From: Oscillatoria sp. CS-180
Lineage (GTDB): Bacteria > Cyanobacteriota > Cyanobacteriia > Phormidesmidales > Phormidesmidaceae
Reading direction: 5' to 3'
Length of the DNA: 64,000 bases
NCBI RefSeq assembly: GCF_028330965.1
Contig: NZ_JAQMUB010000067.1
Span: 85,904 to 149,903 of the forward strand
Position numbers and translations under genes: made by a program. Of the stretch, positions 1 to 7,988 are shown in pieces. The notes beneath the pieces are model-generated. The model was not told the DNA's origin, ran no database searches, and was given only the letters and a program-made list of their open reading frames with translations. How positions within the stretch are numbered: the first letter of the stretch is position 1; every line of letters starts with the position of its first letter.

Positions 1-373
1 CGATTGCTCGGTGAAAGTGAGCGGCAAAGGCAATATCTTCCCGCAATTTTGCCTGCAATTCACTCACCGACATCGACATCACTAAAGAGGGTTCTGCCGT
101 TGTTATGCAGTTAATTTCTGGCCTACCAAACAAAGGGCCAATACCAACAATTTCACCCTGAGTAAGCTGACCTATTGAAGTCTTTTGGGCATGAGAATCA
201 ACAAAAGGCACAAAGCTTAAGTCAAACTTTCCTTCTATCAAGACGTAGATTGAATCAGTACCGTTACGGGAATCCAAGAGTTGATGACCTTCTGGAATAT
301 GCGATCGCTTCCCATGGGTGATCATCCAGTCCAAGTCTGTATTGCTCAACTCTTGCAGCAAAGTATCTGTCAT
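1..373 (-). CDS. Cyclic-nucleotide-binding-domain protein, N-terminal part (runs off left edge)
   Basis: The visible 124 residues begin at the ATG whose first base is 373 and continue past base 1. They read as a cAMP-receptor-type beta barrel: HIPEGHQLLDS, then YVLIEGKFDLSF, then LTQGEIVGIGPLFG, then a helix with ELQAKLREDI. The position where cAMP binders carry an Arg followed by small residues reads NCI instead, so nucleotide binding is doubtful. In cyanobacteria such domains often form the N-terminus of peptidase-C39 ABC exporters or stand beside them. That context is suggested here by the divergently transcribed double-glycine peptide 242 bp away, but the diagnostic peptidase and ATPase domains would lie outside the window. 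The domain call is firm; the exporter link is inference. Confidence 0.7.
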   Translation of the reverse strand, partial: MTDTLLQELSNTDLDWMITHGKRSHIPEGHQLLDSRNGTDSIYVLIEGKFDLSFVPFVDSHAQKTSIGQLTQGEIVGIGPLFGRPEINCITTAEPSLVMSMSVSELQAKLREDIAFAAHFHRAI

Positions 374-615
374 CAAATAAAGTTGGGTGTGACTTGCACA
401 AGTATAGAAGTAAAAAGCGGAATGTTTCGCAACCTAATGAAAAAAGCAATCTTCTACAACAAAAGTCGCTACTGACTGTGATCCATCAACAGAGAATATC
501 CCAAAGCATACATAAAATCGGGTTTTATCATAATTTAGAGAGCTATTTTTTCAGGCAGACAATTTTGATGAGTATGCCTATCTTTATAAATGTATTTTGT
601 TTGGAGAAAATATAG

Positions 616-786
616 ATGACTGAGCAAGCTAAGAAAGATGCCAATCCAAAAGGTGAACAGCTTTCGGATGATCAGCTAAAAGATGTTTCCGGTGGTGTAA
701 ATTTTGATGAGCTTCGCCGCGAAAATTTAGACAAAGATGCAACAAACTTTGATGAGCTTCGCCGTGAAAATCTAGACAAAGACTAG
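616..786 (+). CDS. Double-glycine leader peptide with tandem-repeat cargo (56 aa)
   Basis: A 56-residue protein preceded by GGAGA about ten bases before the ATG. Residues 1-27 form a hydrophilic leader ending LSDDQLKDVSGG, the signature of double-glycine leaders cleaved by C39 peptidase ABC exporters. The predicted cargo after Gly27 is 29 residues made almost entirely of two copies of NFDELRRENLDKD joined by AT. The two DNA copies differ only at synonymous positions, so the repeat looks maintained as protein. The cargo is very charged and has no Cys and only one Thr, which argues against lanthionine or thiazole modification. It resembles cyanobacterial double-glycine microproteins such as the EbfG biofilm peptides in leader logic only. 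A hairpin terminator follows 46 bp downstream. Confidence 0.75.
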   Translation: MTEQAKKDANPKGEQLSDDQLKDVSGGVNFDELRRENLDKDATNFDELRRENLDKD

Positions 787-831
787 TCATTGATTGTTGA
801 TTTCTAGTTTATAGTCACAGCTATGTGATGC

Positions 832-863
832 AGGCTCTCTGGTAACGGGGAGCCTAAATTTTT
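832..863 (+). terminator. Rho-independent terminator of the double-glycine peptide gene
   Basis: A nine-pair stem (AGGCTC at 832-837 with GAGCCT at 850-855, extended inward by a C-G pair and G-T wobbles) with a six-base loop. It is followed by AAATTTTTG. It lies 46 bp after the peptide stop codon on the same strand. Confidence 0.6.
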
Positions 864-1121
864 GAGGAATTTCTAAGTTTCACTTGATTAAAAGGCTTTG
901 GAAGTCGCAGTGCTATAGCTTGCTTTCTTATCGTAGCTAATTCGTTGCTACTTGAGTTTTATTAGTTGATTAGTATACTTCGAAGCTAATAATCAATATT
1001 GAAATTGGTCTGATAGTGAATGAAACTCTAATAAAGTAACTATTTCGGTTCTTTTATGGACTTTGAATGTATCAAGCTTGGTGTGCTTAACTCCTTTTGA
1101 ATCAGTCATCTGCACACCATG

Positions 1122-1152
1122 ACTCCAGTCCTTAAGACTGGAGTTTTCTTTT
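1122..1152 (+). terminator. Strong intrinsic terminator without an obvious gene before it
   Basis: A perfect nine-pair stem (ACTCCAGTC / GACTGGAGT) with loop CTTAA, followed on the plus strand by TTTCTTTT. The minus-strand side has no T-run, so it serves plus-strand transcription. Between the peptide terminator ending near 863 and this hairpin I see no protein gene, only AT-rich DNA, so it may end a small RNA or catch read-through before the convergent DM13 gene. Confidence 0.6.
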
Positions 1153-1177
1153 CATGTGGTTATGGAATAACAATAGT

Positions 1178-1684
1178 TTACGCCTTTTTGACAATAGGCA
1201 TATACCCCATTGTGGTGTTTAGCTCAGGGCACCAGATGACAACTGAGGAATATTGATACAGATCAATCGAGGACGGCAGAGGATAGCGATGCTGGCCTGA
1301 ACTCTTTTCAAGATCTCCGACCTTTAAATGGCGATCGCTCTGATAAACAAAAGTTGAGTCGGGTTCCGCAGCAGTATCCAGAATGAGTATCAATCTTGGC
1401 ATCTGTGCCGGTGTGTTGAGCGAATGATAAAACTCAAGAAAAGTTTGACCGTTTTCTTGAACAATCTGGGCTTGAGCAGGATTTTCTGATGCGACGTCCA
1501 TTAGCTTGTATGCCCTGACCAGCGTTTTGGGTTCAGAATCCATCAGCGTATCCGTCAGTGCCATCTTATACAGCGGCTGAACAGGACGTGTAGGGCCAGA
1601 GGACAATATGCTGTTGGCTAAGACTAGCGCCGGCGTCACGCCAGCAAGAATGCTATAGGCGATAAAAGAGAGTCGCACAGTCAC
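1178..1684 (-). CDS. DM13-domain protein (secreted or membrane-anchored)
   Basis: 168 residues with a hydrophobic N-terminal segment (FIAYSILAGVTPALVLA) that looks like a signal peptide or anchor. Residues about 70-165 match the DM13 fold: NGQTFLEFYHSLNT, then PRLILILDTA, then YPLPSSIDLYQYSSVVIWC and a final MGYMPI. The single Cys in VVIWC is the conserved cysteine thought to be redox-active in DM13 domains, which are linked to electron transfer in the periplasm or at the cell surface. The start is GTG with AAGGA just upstream. It stands alone, convergent with the peptide gene. The family is confident; the substrate is unknown. Confidence 0.75.
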   Translation of the reverse strand: MTVRLSFIAYSILAGVTPALVLANSILSSGPTRPVQPLYKMALTDTLMDSEPKTLVRAYKLMDVASENPAQAQIVQENGQTFLEFYHSLNTPAQMPRLILILDTAAEPDSTFVYQSDRHLKVGDLEKSSGQHRYPLPSSIDLYQYSSVVIWCPELNTTMGYMPIVKKA

Positions 1685-1819
1685 AATTCCTTAAAAGTCA
1701 GTCATCTATCGTCATGTTCTCTGACGTGCCTGATGCTGTCCTGATGAAGAGTTTAGAGTTTTGCCTGGAAAAACTCAGCAGAAAACCCCTGTGCTCTCAG
1801 GAGAGATTCAGTCAAGACG

Positions 1820-1858
1820 ATGGCTCGGTCAACCAGGAGAACTGATTAACCGAGCCAT
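1820..1858. repeat. Ten-base inverted repeat after the dienelactone hydrolase gene
   Basis: ATGGCTCGGT at 1820-1829 pairs perfectly with ACCGAGCCAT at 1849-1858 around a 19-base loop. It lies 41 bp beyond the minus-strand hydrolase stop codon. It could act as a transcript end, but no T-run follows on either strand. Confidence 0.5.
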
Positions 1859-1898
1859 GCTTGATAAGTGCGACCACCTGCTATGAGTGCAACACCTG

Positions 1899-2684
1899 CT
1901 AACGAATTTGCCGATCTAAAAACATAAGCAGTGTGTCCCAGGACTGAGTGTCGGCCTTCGGATCGTAGCGAGTGGCTTCACCGCTAGCGCCCCACACCGT
2001 GAATGAATGGGGCACACCACCATAGATTTCCATGTCGTAATCGACGCCCGCAGCATTGAGTTCGTCAGCTAGTGCGGCGACCTGAGACATGGGTGCGATC
2101 GGGTCGTCGCCACCATGCAGGATGAGAATTGGCCCTTGAGCCTGCTCGTAGGTCTGCCCTTCAGGGGTTTCCAAACTGCCGTGAAAACTGACAAATCCGT
2201 CGATCTCGGCTCCAGCGCGGGCAAATTCTAGAACTGCGGCCCCGCCAAAACAGTACCCCATGGCGACAACCCGATTGGGATCCACACCAGTCATGCTTTG
2301 GGCTTCGGACAGTCCTGCAAACAGGCGCTGTCTCATCGTGGGGCGATCGCTATAGAGCTTGCTGCTTTCCGCTTGCGATTCCTCCGGATTAGCTGGCCGA
2401 ACACCCTGCCCGTACAAATCGGCTGCGAATGCAGCATAGCCCCGTTCCGCTAGCATCTGAACGCGGCGTTTTTCATAATCGCCAATCCCATTCCAATCAT
2501 GAATGAGCAATACGATAGGCTGCTCATCACCAAATCCTTCATTAATTGCGAAATACCCTTCGTAGGGCTGACCGTCTATCTCGTACACAACGGGTTCCGC
2601 CACAATATCGGCCTTGGCGTTCACGGCAACCAAGCCAATCAGACACGCTACAGTCAGCAAGACTAGCAAGACTCTTTTCAACAT
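1899..2684 (-). CDS. Dienelactone hydrolase family alpha/beta hydrolase, exported
   Basis: 261 residues starting at the ATG preceded by AGGAG eight bases upstream; an earlier GTG in the same frame lacks a binding site. The N-terminus (KRVLLVLLTVACLIGLVAVNAKA) is a signal peptide, so the enzyme is likely periplasmic. The nucleophile elbow GYCFGG carries Cys rather than Ser, as in dienelactone hydrolases; the acid is in HGGDDPIAP and the catalytic His in GGVPHSFT. The family hydrolyses cyclic esters such as dienelactones, but cyanobacterial members have no established substrate. It is monocistronic, with an inverted repeat downstream. Confidence 0.85.
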   Translation of the reverse strand: MLKRVLLVLLTVACLIGLVAVNAKADIVAEPVVYEIDGQPYEGYFAINEGFGDEQPIVLLIHDWNGIGDYEKRRVQMLAERGYAAFAADLYGQGVRPANPEESQAESSKLYSDRPTMRQRLFAGLSEAQSMTGVDPNRVVAMGYCFGGAAVLEFARAGAEIDGFVSFHGSLETPEGQTYEQAQGPILILHGGDDPIAPMSQVAALADELNAAGVDYDMEIYGGVPHSFTVWGASGEATRYDPKADTQSWDTLLMFLDRQIR

Positions 2685-3077
2685 CAATTGACTCCTCACA
2701 GATTTCGTCTCGAATCATTTAGCTCGCTTTGATAACGAGCGAGGACTCTTGAAATATAAACTGTGTTGAGCCAGGGAATAGGCTGAGTGACTGACAAAAA
2801 ATTTCTAATCATCAAACAGGTCGTTCCAGAACTACATAAAGTTGACTTGCCGAGAAATCTACTCAAGGTCAAACAAACTATGTAGACCGGCGGGGCGATC
2901 GCTCCAAGTATCGCAAGCGAAGCACATTTTCAAACGCTAGATTCCCCAGAACTGGCAGCCGTAACACCCACTGAAAACAGACGCCTCAGTAGTTCCCTGG
3001 CAACTGAGGGCTTTCGACTCGTCTCCTATACTGTGGCTATGGCGACTTTGGTAACCCCTTAAGGAGGCACGCTTGCA
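2685..3077. other. Intergenic region between hydrolase and Uma2 genes
   Basis: No protein gene is seen. It must hold divergent promoters for the hydrolase and the first Uma2 gene. A hairpin with seven-base arms (CCTCAGT 2984-2990, ACTGAGG 3003-3009) lies about 70 bp before the Uma2 start. A strong ribosome-binding site (AAGGAGG) sits at about 3060-3067. Confidence 0.5.
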
Positions 3078-3695
3078 ATGATCGCCCTATCGGATAAAAC
3101 GCTCCTATCATTCGATGAATTTATAGAGTGGTATCCCGAAGCGTCTGAGCATCATTATGAATTAAGGCGTGGAGTCATCATTGAAATACCAAAGCCCAGA
3201 GGCAAGCATTCTAGAATTGCAGGTGATTTAGCCTACAACCTGGGTTCAGCTATTCGACAAACACAGCGTCCATTTTTTATTCCTAAAGAATGCATCATCA
3301 AGATTGCCGATGACACAGGTTATGAACCGGACATCATTGTTTTGGATCAGAGTGAGATTATCCATGAACCTCGTTGGGAACGCGAATCTATCGTCATACT
3401 GGGCCAAAGTATTAAACTTGCTGTGGAAGTCGTTTCGACAAACTGGCGAAATGATTACCTGTTCAAATTGGGCGATTATGAACATCTGGGCGTTCAGGAA
3501 TATTGGATTGCAGATTATTTAGGAATTGGTGGACGACGCTATATTGGTACTCCCAAACAGCCGACTTTAACGGTGTGTACTTTGGTAGATGGGGAATATG
3601 AGTTGAGTCAGTTTCGAGGGAGTGATCGCATCCTTTCAACAACTTTTCCTGACTTACAACTCACTGTTGAGCAGGTATTTAATGCGACTGTATGA
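3078..3695 (+). CDS. Uma2 family endonuclease (DUF820)
   Basis: 205 residues preceded by a strong AAGGAGG site. The layout is the Uma2 variant of the PD-(D/E)XK nuclease fold: an N-terminal LSFDEFIEWYPEA and YELRRGVIIE segment, RGKHSRIAGDLAYNL, then the acidic motif EPDIIVLD, then LAVEVVS with the catalytic Glu, a Lys-bearing segment (LFKLGDYEHLG) and VQEYWIADY. Uma2 genes occur in very high copy number in cyanobacteria and are usually solitary; the biological role is unsettled. A second Uma2 gene follows after 46 bp in the same direction, so the two may be cotranscribed, but they are not recent duplicates. Confidence 0.85.
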   Translation: MIALSDKTLLSFDEFIEWYPEASEHHYELRRGVIIEIPKPRGKHSRIAGDLAYNLGSAIRQTQRPFFIPKECIIKIADDTGYEPDIIVLDQSEIIHEPRWERESIVILGQSIKLAVEVVSTNWRNDYLFKLGDYEHLGVQEYWIADYLGIGGRRYIGTPKQPTLTVCTLVDGEYELSQFRGSDRILSTTFPDLQLTVEQVFNATV

Positions 3696-3741
3696 GTCAG
3701 AATTGGGATAAGGCGATCGCCCTCGTTCCACACATCCAGCC

Positions 3742-4314
3742 ATGACTGTCAGCAAACACCATGCCTCATTTACGCCTGAAGAATACTTGGAAATTGAGCG
3801 GATCAGTCCGATCAAACACGAGTATGTGCAAGGGCAAATCGTTGCGATGGCGGGAGCAAGTAAAGCCCATGTCATCATCACGGGAAATCTCTCGGCCTTG
3901 CTGGTCAACCCTTTGCGGGAATTGGGCTGCATCGCCTATGCCAGTGACCTGAAGGTGCGGCTGCCAGAGTTGGGGCTTTTCTACTATGCAGACTTAACGG
4001 TGACCGGTGATGAACGCGATCGCCGCTCTAGCGAAGATTTTATTCTGTATCCCCAACTCGTTGTAGAGGTCTTGTCGGACTCAACGGAGGCGTTCGACCG
4101 AGGGGATAAGTTTACAGATTACCAGTCCAATCCGCTGCTGGAAGAATATGTCTTGATTCATCAGAAACAAATTTTAGTCGAGCGTTTTCAGCGTAAAGCT
4201 AATAATCTTTGGGTTCCTCACATTTTTCGTAGTGGCGATCGCGTGGAGTTTTCTAGCATTGGCTTCACCTGCGATATTTCCGAGCTGTATGAAAATGTGG
4301 ATCAGCTGCAATAA
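3742..4314 (+). CDS. Uma2 family endonuclease (DUF820), second copy
   Basis: 190 residues with the more common Uma2 arrangement: FTPEEYLEIE, KHEYVQGQIVAMAGAS, then AHVIITGNLSALL, the Asp in YYADLTV, the Glu in LVVEVLSDSTEAFDRGDKF with its following Lys, and LEEYVLIHQKQILVE. All expected PD-(D/E)XK positions are present, so the protein looks intact. It follows the first Uma2 gene by 46 bp on the same strand. The two differ greatly in sequence and represent different subfamilies. Confidence 0.88.
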   Translation: MTVSKHHASFTPEEYLEIERISPIKHEYVQGQIVAMAGASKAHVIITGNLSALLVNPLRELGCIAYASDLKVRLPELGLFYYADLTVTGDERDRRSSEDFILYPQLVVEVLSDSTEAFDRGDKFTDYQSNPLLEEYVLIHQKQILVERFQRKANNLWVPHIFRSGDRVEFSSIGFTCDISELYENVDQLQ

Positions 4315-4407
4315 AAAGGAAAGGGGCCATGTAGGTTGGCGAAATCAATCAGACTTTGTTGAATAGAACTGTAGTTGAAGTGTAAAGCCCTCCTCCGCTC
4401 ACTGCCG

Positions 4408-4506
4408 ATGCCATCAACTGCGTGGATTATTGTCACCATCGCCCTCGCTGCAGTGGTGGGCTACCTGACAAACCAACTCCCCGAAATTAAACTTTGTTAC
4501 TCCTGA
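4408..4506 (+). CDS. Possible 32-residue single-span membrane peptide
   Basis: ATG at 4408 opens a 32-residue frame, starting MPSTAWIIVTIALAAVVGYL and ending in a polar NQLPEIKLCYS tail. It would form one transmembrane helix with a short tail. Its 3' end overlaps the end of the convergent DUF4241 gene by 20 bases. There is no clear ribosome-binding site, and it may be the 5' stump of a longer lost membrane gene. Low confidence. Confidence 0.25.
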   Translation: MPSTAWIIVTIALAAVVGYLTNQLPEIKLCYS

Positions 4507-5284
4507 AAAGTTCAAAATCGGTGACAAGACAAGCAATCTCGCCGTCAGCACCGTAGCCCCAGTAAGATGCATAGCCACCATCTCCCCAGCCTGAGTTGAA
4601 AGCAACCACATTAGCCCCGGTGTTCTCATCGATGCAAAAATTTGCCCAGCCCCCTTTTCTATCGTAAAGATATTCATCACTTACGGCTGCTGTGGTGTTG
4701 CTTTCCATTTGTTCAATTACAACCTCCCAGTATTCATGCCAGAATGGGTCAAAAGTTCCTCTTCTAGCTTCCCAACCAACATCTCGGCTTTTTTGCAAAG
4801 CTCTGGCGTACACATCCGAATTCGGATTCTCAAATTGCAGAAGAGCACTGGCACCCTCAGCATCCATGAAGCAACCTGTGCCAGAGTCAACTCCATAGTT
4901 TTGATACTCTGCGGACCGGCTCGGCTCTAGAGTTGCGAGGTCCCATCGAAGCGGCATTTGCTTGTTGAACTGCAACATAGCACAGGCAATTCTTCTATCT
5001 CGTTCGGGCTTGAACCCTGCCAAACTCAGAAAGATGGGGTAGCATCCTGGCTTCACACTTTGCGTGAAAGTACACTCGAAATCTTCGCTGATGGACGGAT
5101 CGCAAGCAACAATCTGGCCTGACGGCAATACTAAATCATCAATTTGATGAGTAGTAAATTCAACGGTTTGCAGCCCGCTATGAGGTAAGTCGTACTGAAA
5201 CTGATAGCCATCTTGAAACGCTTTCGAGAAGTCAGTTCTGGGGTATCCGTTAGCGTCAATGGTGTTGGGTTCAGAAGGTGCCAT
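4487..5284 (-). CDS. DUF4241 domain protein
   Basis: 265 residues from an ATG with TTGGAG seven bases upstream; an in-frame ATG ten codons earlier has no such site. The sequence follows the DUF4241 pattern from end to end: LPSGQIVACDP, YPIFLSLAGF, DRRIACAMLQF, RWDLATLE, YGVDSGTGCFMD, then WANFCIDENTGANVVAF, SGWGDGGYASYWGY and IACLVTDFELF. There is no signal peptide, so it is probably cytosolic. The family has no established enzyme activity; members sometimes sit in polymorphic-toxin immunity clusters, but no toxin gene is visible here. Neighbours are Uma2 genes and a PIN remnant, a small accessory island. Confidence 0.8.
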   Translation of the reverse strand: MAPSEPNTIDANGYPRTDFSKAFQDGYQFQYDLPHSGLQTVEFTTHQIDDLVLPSGQIVACDPSISEDFECTFTQSVKPGCYPIFLSLAGFKPERDRRIACAMLQFNKQMPLRWDLATLEPSRSAEYQNYGVDSGTGCFMDAEGASALLQFENPNSDVYARALQKSRDVGWEARRGTFDPFWHEYWEVVIEQMESNTTAAVSDEYLYDRKGGWANFCIDENTGANVVAFNSGWGDGGYASYWGYGADGEIACLVTDFELFRSNKV

Positions 5285-5334
5285 AAACTTCTCCAAGCTG
5301 ATGATGCTTAGCATTATGAAGGTACTTTCGAAGG

Positions 5335-5517
5335 CTAGAGGATAGCTACAAAATCTGATGATTGCTGAAAGGACTGCTCGGCAGTCTTCTTAAAGGATTT
5401 GGCAAAGCATTGCCCACTACTGCACATATATCGCCTAATACAATTGCTACGAGCATCTGCATCATCTAGCAATACATAGTCAGCATTCAACTCCATTGCT
5501 AGGGCGTAGACAACTTG
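5335..5517 (-). pseudogene. Remnant of a PIN-like toxin gene (DUF3368-type C-terminus)
   Basis: Read on the minus strand, 5505 down to 5335 gives ALAMELNADYVLLDDADAR and then an unrelated tail to a stop. That segment matches the conserved acidic C-terminal motif of PIN-like toxins of the DUF3368 kind (ALELNADxxLxDExxxR). The upstream part hits a stop at 5518-5520 and the following residues do not continue the family, so both ends appear frameshifted or deleted. It is most likely a dead toxin fragment. The call rests on one motif. Confidence 0.4.
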
Positions 5518-5553
5518 TCAGGCAAGGACTTAATTCTGTCTTATGTCGTACAG

Positions 5554-7071
5554 CTACCCTTTTAACCGATCGCACACACGATCCCCAACCCGCAATGCAT
5601 TTGCCATGATCGTCAAGGCTGGGCCAACGCTGGGACAGGAGGGGAAGAAGCTGCTGTCTACCACGTAGAGATTATCAATTTCATGGGTACGGCAGTTGCC
5701 GTCTAGAACAGAGGTGCTGGGGTCGGTGCCCATCCGACAGGTACCGCACTGATAGCCGACGACTTGAATGGGCGCTTCGCCCCGGGGATACACGCCACTG
5801 GGCTTGGCCTCTTTACTATCTCTTTCTAGCGTCTTGAGAACTTCGAGCCAGCGATATACGAGGCGATCGTGGGCTTCAAAGTTATTGACTTCATAGGCGT
5901 AGCGTAACTTACCTTTTTTGTGCCAGTAAACGCGGTTGTTTGGGTCAGGCAGGACGCCTGTTTGCGCCCACCAGCCAACAGAGCGCTTTGCCAGTTGCTT
6001 TAGCCCCGAACCGGGCATGATTTGCGCCAATACGGAGAGCAGCGGCGGCGATTCAGCAAAGATCACGTCTTGCAGCAGGCCGCCACTGTTTTCAATGTGT
6101 CCCATCGGATAGGTATAGTCGCGATCGCCCCAATAAAAGTCATTCACGCTAACGCTACGGGGAAAGACGCCGTCGTTGTTGGCCGCGCCCCGTTCAACGA
6201 TCACCGTCATCTGCTGCTTCATTAGGTTGCGCCCCACTTGATCAGACTTGTTCGCCAAACCATGGGGATGCTTTTCGTTAGCAGAGGCCAAGAGTAGCGC
6301 CGCTGAATTGACCGCGCCACAGGCCAAGACAACGATATCAGCGTTAAAGATCATCGATTGCTCACCGATCTCGGCTTGAACGCCCTTAATTTCGGTCCCT
6401 GTAGGATTGGTGTGGAGGGCAACCACTTTGGCCGATGTCCTCAGCGTGACATTGGTGTGTTTGAGAGCAAGGTCAATCCCAAAGACCTCAGCATCGCCCG
6501 TTGGGTCATCTGCTTGACGAGTAAGACTCATCGGTAGCGGCGTCGGATGGAGTCCTTGCTGGGCGATCGCCGCAACAATGGGCCGCATTACAGGTGCATG
6601 GTCTACTGCTGGGTAAGGATAGTCACCGCTGTGTTTGGGTTCCGTCGGATCGTTTTGAACGTCTCCGTGGACCTGATAGAGCTGCTCAACAGCAGTGTAG
6701 TAGGGCTCCAGGTCGGCATAGTTGAACAGCCATTCAGGGGCAGTGCCTTCTTGATGAGTGACCGCAGTAAAATCGCGATCGCGCATCCGTACCAGGGAAG
6801 CCGCATAGATTTTGGTATTGCCGCCTACGGCATAGTTAGTTTGGGGTGAAAACGGTTCACCGGCTTGGTCGTACCACTGTTCTGGGGCGCGATAACGTCC
6901 TTTTTTGAAGACATCCACATCAGCGCGGTTTTGCTCGTCCAAGGCCATGCCCGATCCCCTTTCTAGAATCAGGATCCGCTTGCCCGTAGGAGCGAGCTTC
7001 TGGGCTAGAGTTCCGCCGCCAGCTCCAGTACCCACAATGATTACGTCGTAATGCTGATCATCAATAATCAT
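5554..7071 (-). CDS. GMC family oxidoreductase
   Basis: 505 residues. The N-terminal FAD-binding motif is DVIIVGTGAGGGTLAQKL, followed by ILILERGS. The mid-region has the substrate-domain pattern (VGGNTKIYAASLVRMRDRDF; VVLACGAVNSAALLLAS). The C-terminus has YQCGTCRMGTDP and LYVVDSSFFPSCPSVGPAL, placing the expected catalytic His/Asn region in a short-form GMC enzyme. These flavoenzymes oxidise alcohols or sugars, passing electrons to oxygen or an acceptor. There is no signal peptide. It is the last minus-strand gene beyond the oxidase operon, separated from it by a repeat-rich gap, so it is likely transcribed independently. The substrate cannot be told from sequence. Confidence 0.85.
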   Translation of the reverse strand: MIIDDQHYDVIIVGTGAGGGTLAQKLAPTGKRILILERGSGMALDEQNRADVDVFKKGRYRAPEQWYDQAGEPFSPQTNYAVGGNTKIYAASLVRMRDRDFTAVTHQEGTAPEWLFNYADLEPYYTAVEQLYQVHGDVQNDPTEPKHSGDYPYPAVDHAPVMRPIVAAIAQQGLHPTPLPMSLTRQADDPTGDAEVFGIDLALKHTNVTLRTSAKVVALHTNPTGTEIKGVQAEIGEQSMIFNADIVVLACGAVNSAALLLASANEKHPHGLANKSDQVGRNLMKQQMTVIVERGAANNDGVFPRSVSVNDFYWGDRDYTYPMGHIENSGGLLQDVIFAESPPLLSVLAQIMPGSGLKQLAKRSVGWWAQTGVLPDPNNRVYWHKKGKLRYAYEVNNFEAHDRLVYRWLEVLKTLERDSKEAKPSGVYPRGEAPIQVVGYQCGTCRMGTDPSTSVLDGNCRTHEIDNLYVVDSSFFPSCPSVGPALTIMANALRVGDRVCDRLKG

Positions 7072-7188
7072 GGAGTTCCCCGTGATGCGTGTGGTGTTTC
7101 ACAAAGTCCGTTGACCTAGGTTTATGACCTGCGTCAATTTCTTCAAAGATTTTGCTCAGAATTGTCACTTTTAGGACTTACCCAGAAT

Positions 7189-7330
7189 ACAGATAGGGTT
7201 GGGCATTGCCTGGGCTGTTCACTTTCGGACGTTTAAAGGGCAATTCTGTTAATGCAACACTTGCGTGGTGGGCAATGCCCACCCTACCCTTCTACCCCTC
7301 AAATGCCTTGTAGGGTGGGCATTGCCCACC
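7189..7330. repeat. Palindromic repeat cluster with GTGGGCAATGCCCAC cores
   Basis: A perfect 21-base inverted repeat has arms at 7267-7287 and 7310-7330 around a 22-base spacer. Each arm is itself nearly palindromic (core GTGGGCAATGCCCAC). A diverged third copy lies at about 7189-7210. Such GC-rich cores are common dispersed elements in cyanobacterial intergenic DNA. Here they sit just past the end of the oxidase operon and could fold as its transcript end. The rest of the 7072-7379 gap shows no gene. Confidence 0.7.
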
Positions 7331-7379
7331 GAAACCAGCGTGGAATAACATCGTCAGATTGCTATCAAGAATGAATAGC

Positions 7380-7988
7380 CTATCGCCAGACATAGATCAG
7401 GATAAATAGAACAATCCAAATGACATCCACGAAGTGCCAGAAAATAGAGGTCGCATCGACGCCGTATTCTCCACTTTCATAGTTATTAGGAATGAACGAT
7501 CGCCCCAGCATAATGCCCTGCAGCAGTACCCCGGATAGGACATGGAGGCCATGAAATCCTGTCAACAAATAGAACGTGCCGCCAAATACACCATCCTTGA
7601 AGCCGAACGGTAGCGCCATCCATTCCACCGCCTGCCCGTACAAGAAATAGCTGCCCATTGCCATCGTCAGCAACCAGAAGGCTCGAAAGCCCCACAGGTT
7701 GTCCTTATGCAGAAAGCGCTCAGCAAAGTAGATGACGAAGCTGCTGGAAACTAGAACGACCGTGTTGATGAAGGGTTCTCGAATTTCCAATCCTTCAAAG
7801 CCAGCCGGATACCAGTCAGCTGCGCTGGTTTTATAGACGATGTAGCCCACAAAAAAGCTGAGGAAAATCACGCTTTCCGATAGCAGAAAGACGATGAAGC
7901 CAAACATGCGATGATCTTCTTCTTCGTGTTCTGCTGCACCGTGAACTGCCTGAGTGTTCAAAGTAGGGTCAAGATTAGCTGTGCTCAC
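7380..7988 (-). CDS. ctaEII: Alternative terminal oxidase subunit III (CoxC/CtaEII-like)
   Basis: 202 residues with five or more membrane helices, matching the short bacterial form of haem-copper oxidase subunit III: MFGFIVFLLSESVIFLSFF, the Glu-bearing FLLTGFHGLHVLSGVLLQG and the final YWHF-like IFWHFVDVIWIVLFILIYVW. The start is GTG with AAGGAG eight bases upstream. It overlaps the subunit I gene by 14 bases, so it is the last gene of the five-gene oxidase operon. Subunit III stabilises the complex and has no redox centre of its own. Assignment to the alternative rather than the cytochrome-c type oxidase rests on the partner subunit II. Confidence 0.85.
   Translation of the reverse strand: MSTANLDPTLNTQAVHGAAEHEEEDHRMFGFIVFLLSESVIFLSFFVGYIVYKTSAADWYPAGFEGLEIREPFINTVVLVSSSFVIYFAERFLHKDNLWGFRAFWLLTMAMGSYFLYGQAVEWMALPFGFKDGVFGGTFYLLTGFHGLHVLSGVLLQGIMLGRSFIPNNYESGEYGVDATSIFWHFVDVIWIVLFILIYVWR

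Noticed and set aside
394..615. 73-codon plus-strand frame ending just before the double-glycine peptide
   Set aside because: TTG start, no ribosome-binding site, unstructured composition; overlaps the promoter region.
4414..4680. 88-codon minus-strand frame overlapping the end of the DUF4241 gene
   Set aside because: A shifted-frame shadow of the DUF4241 gene with no independent support.
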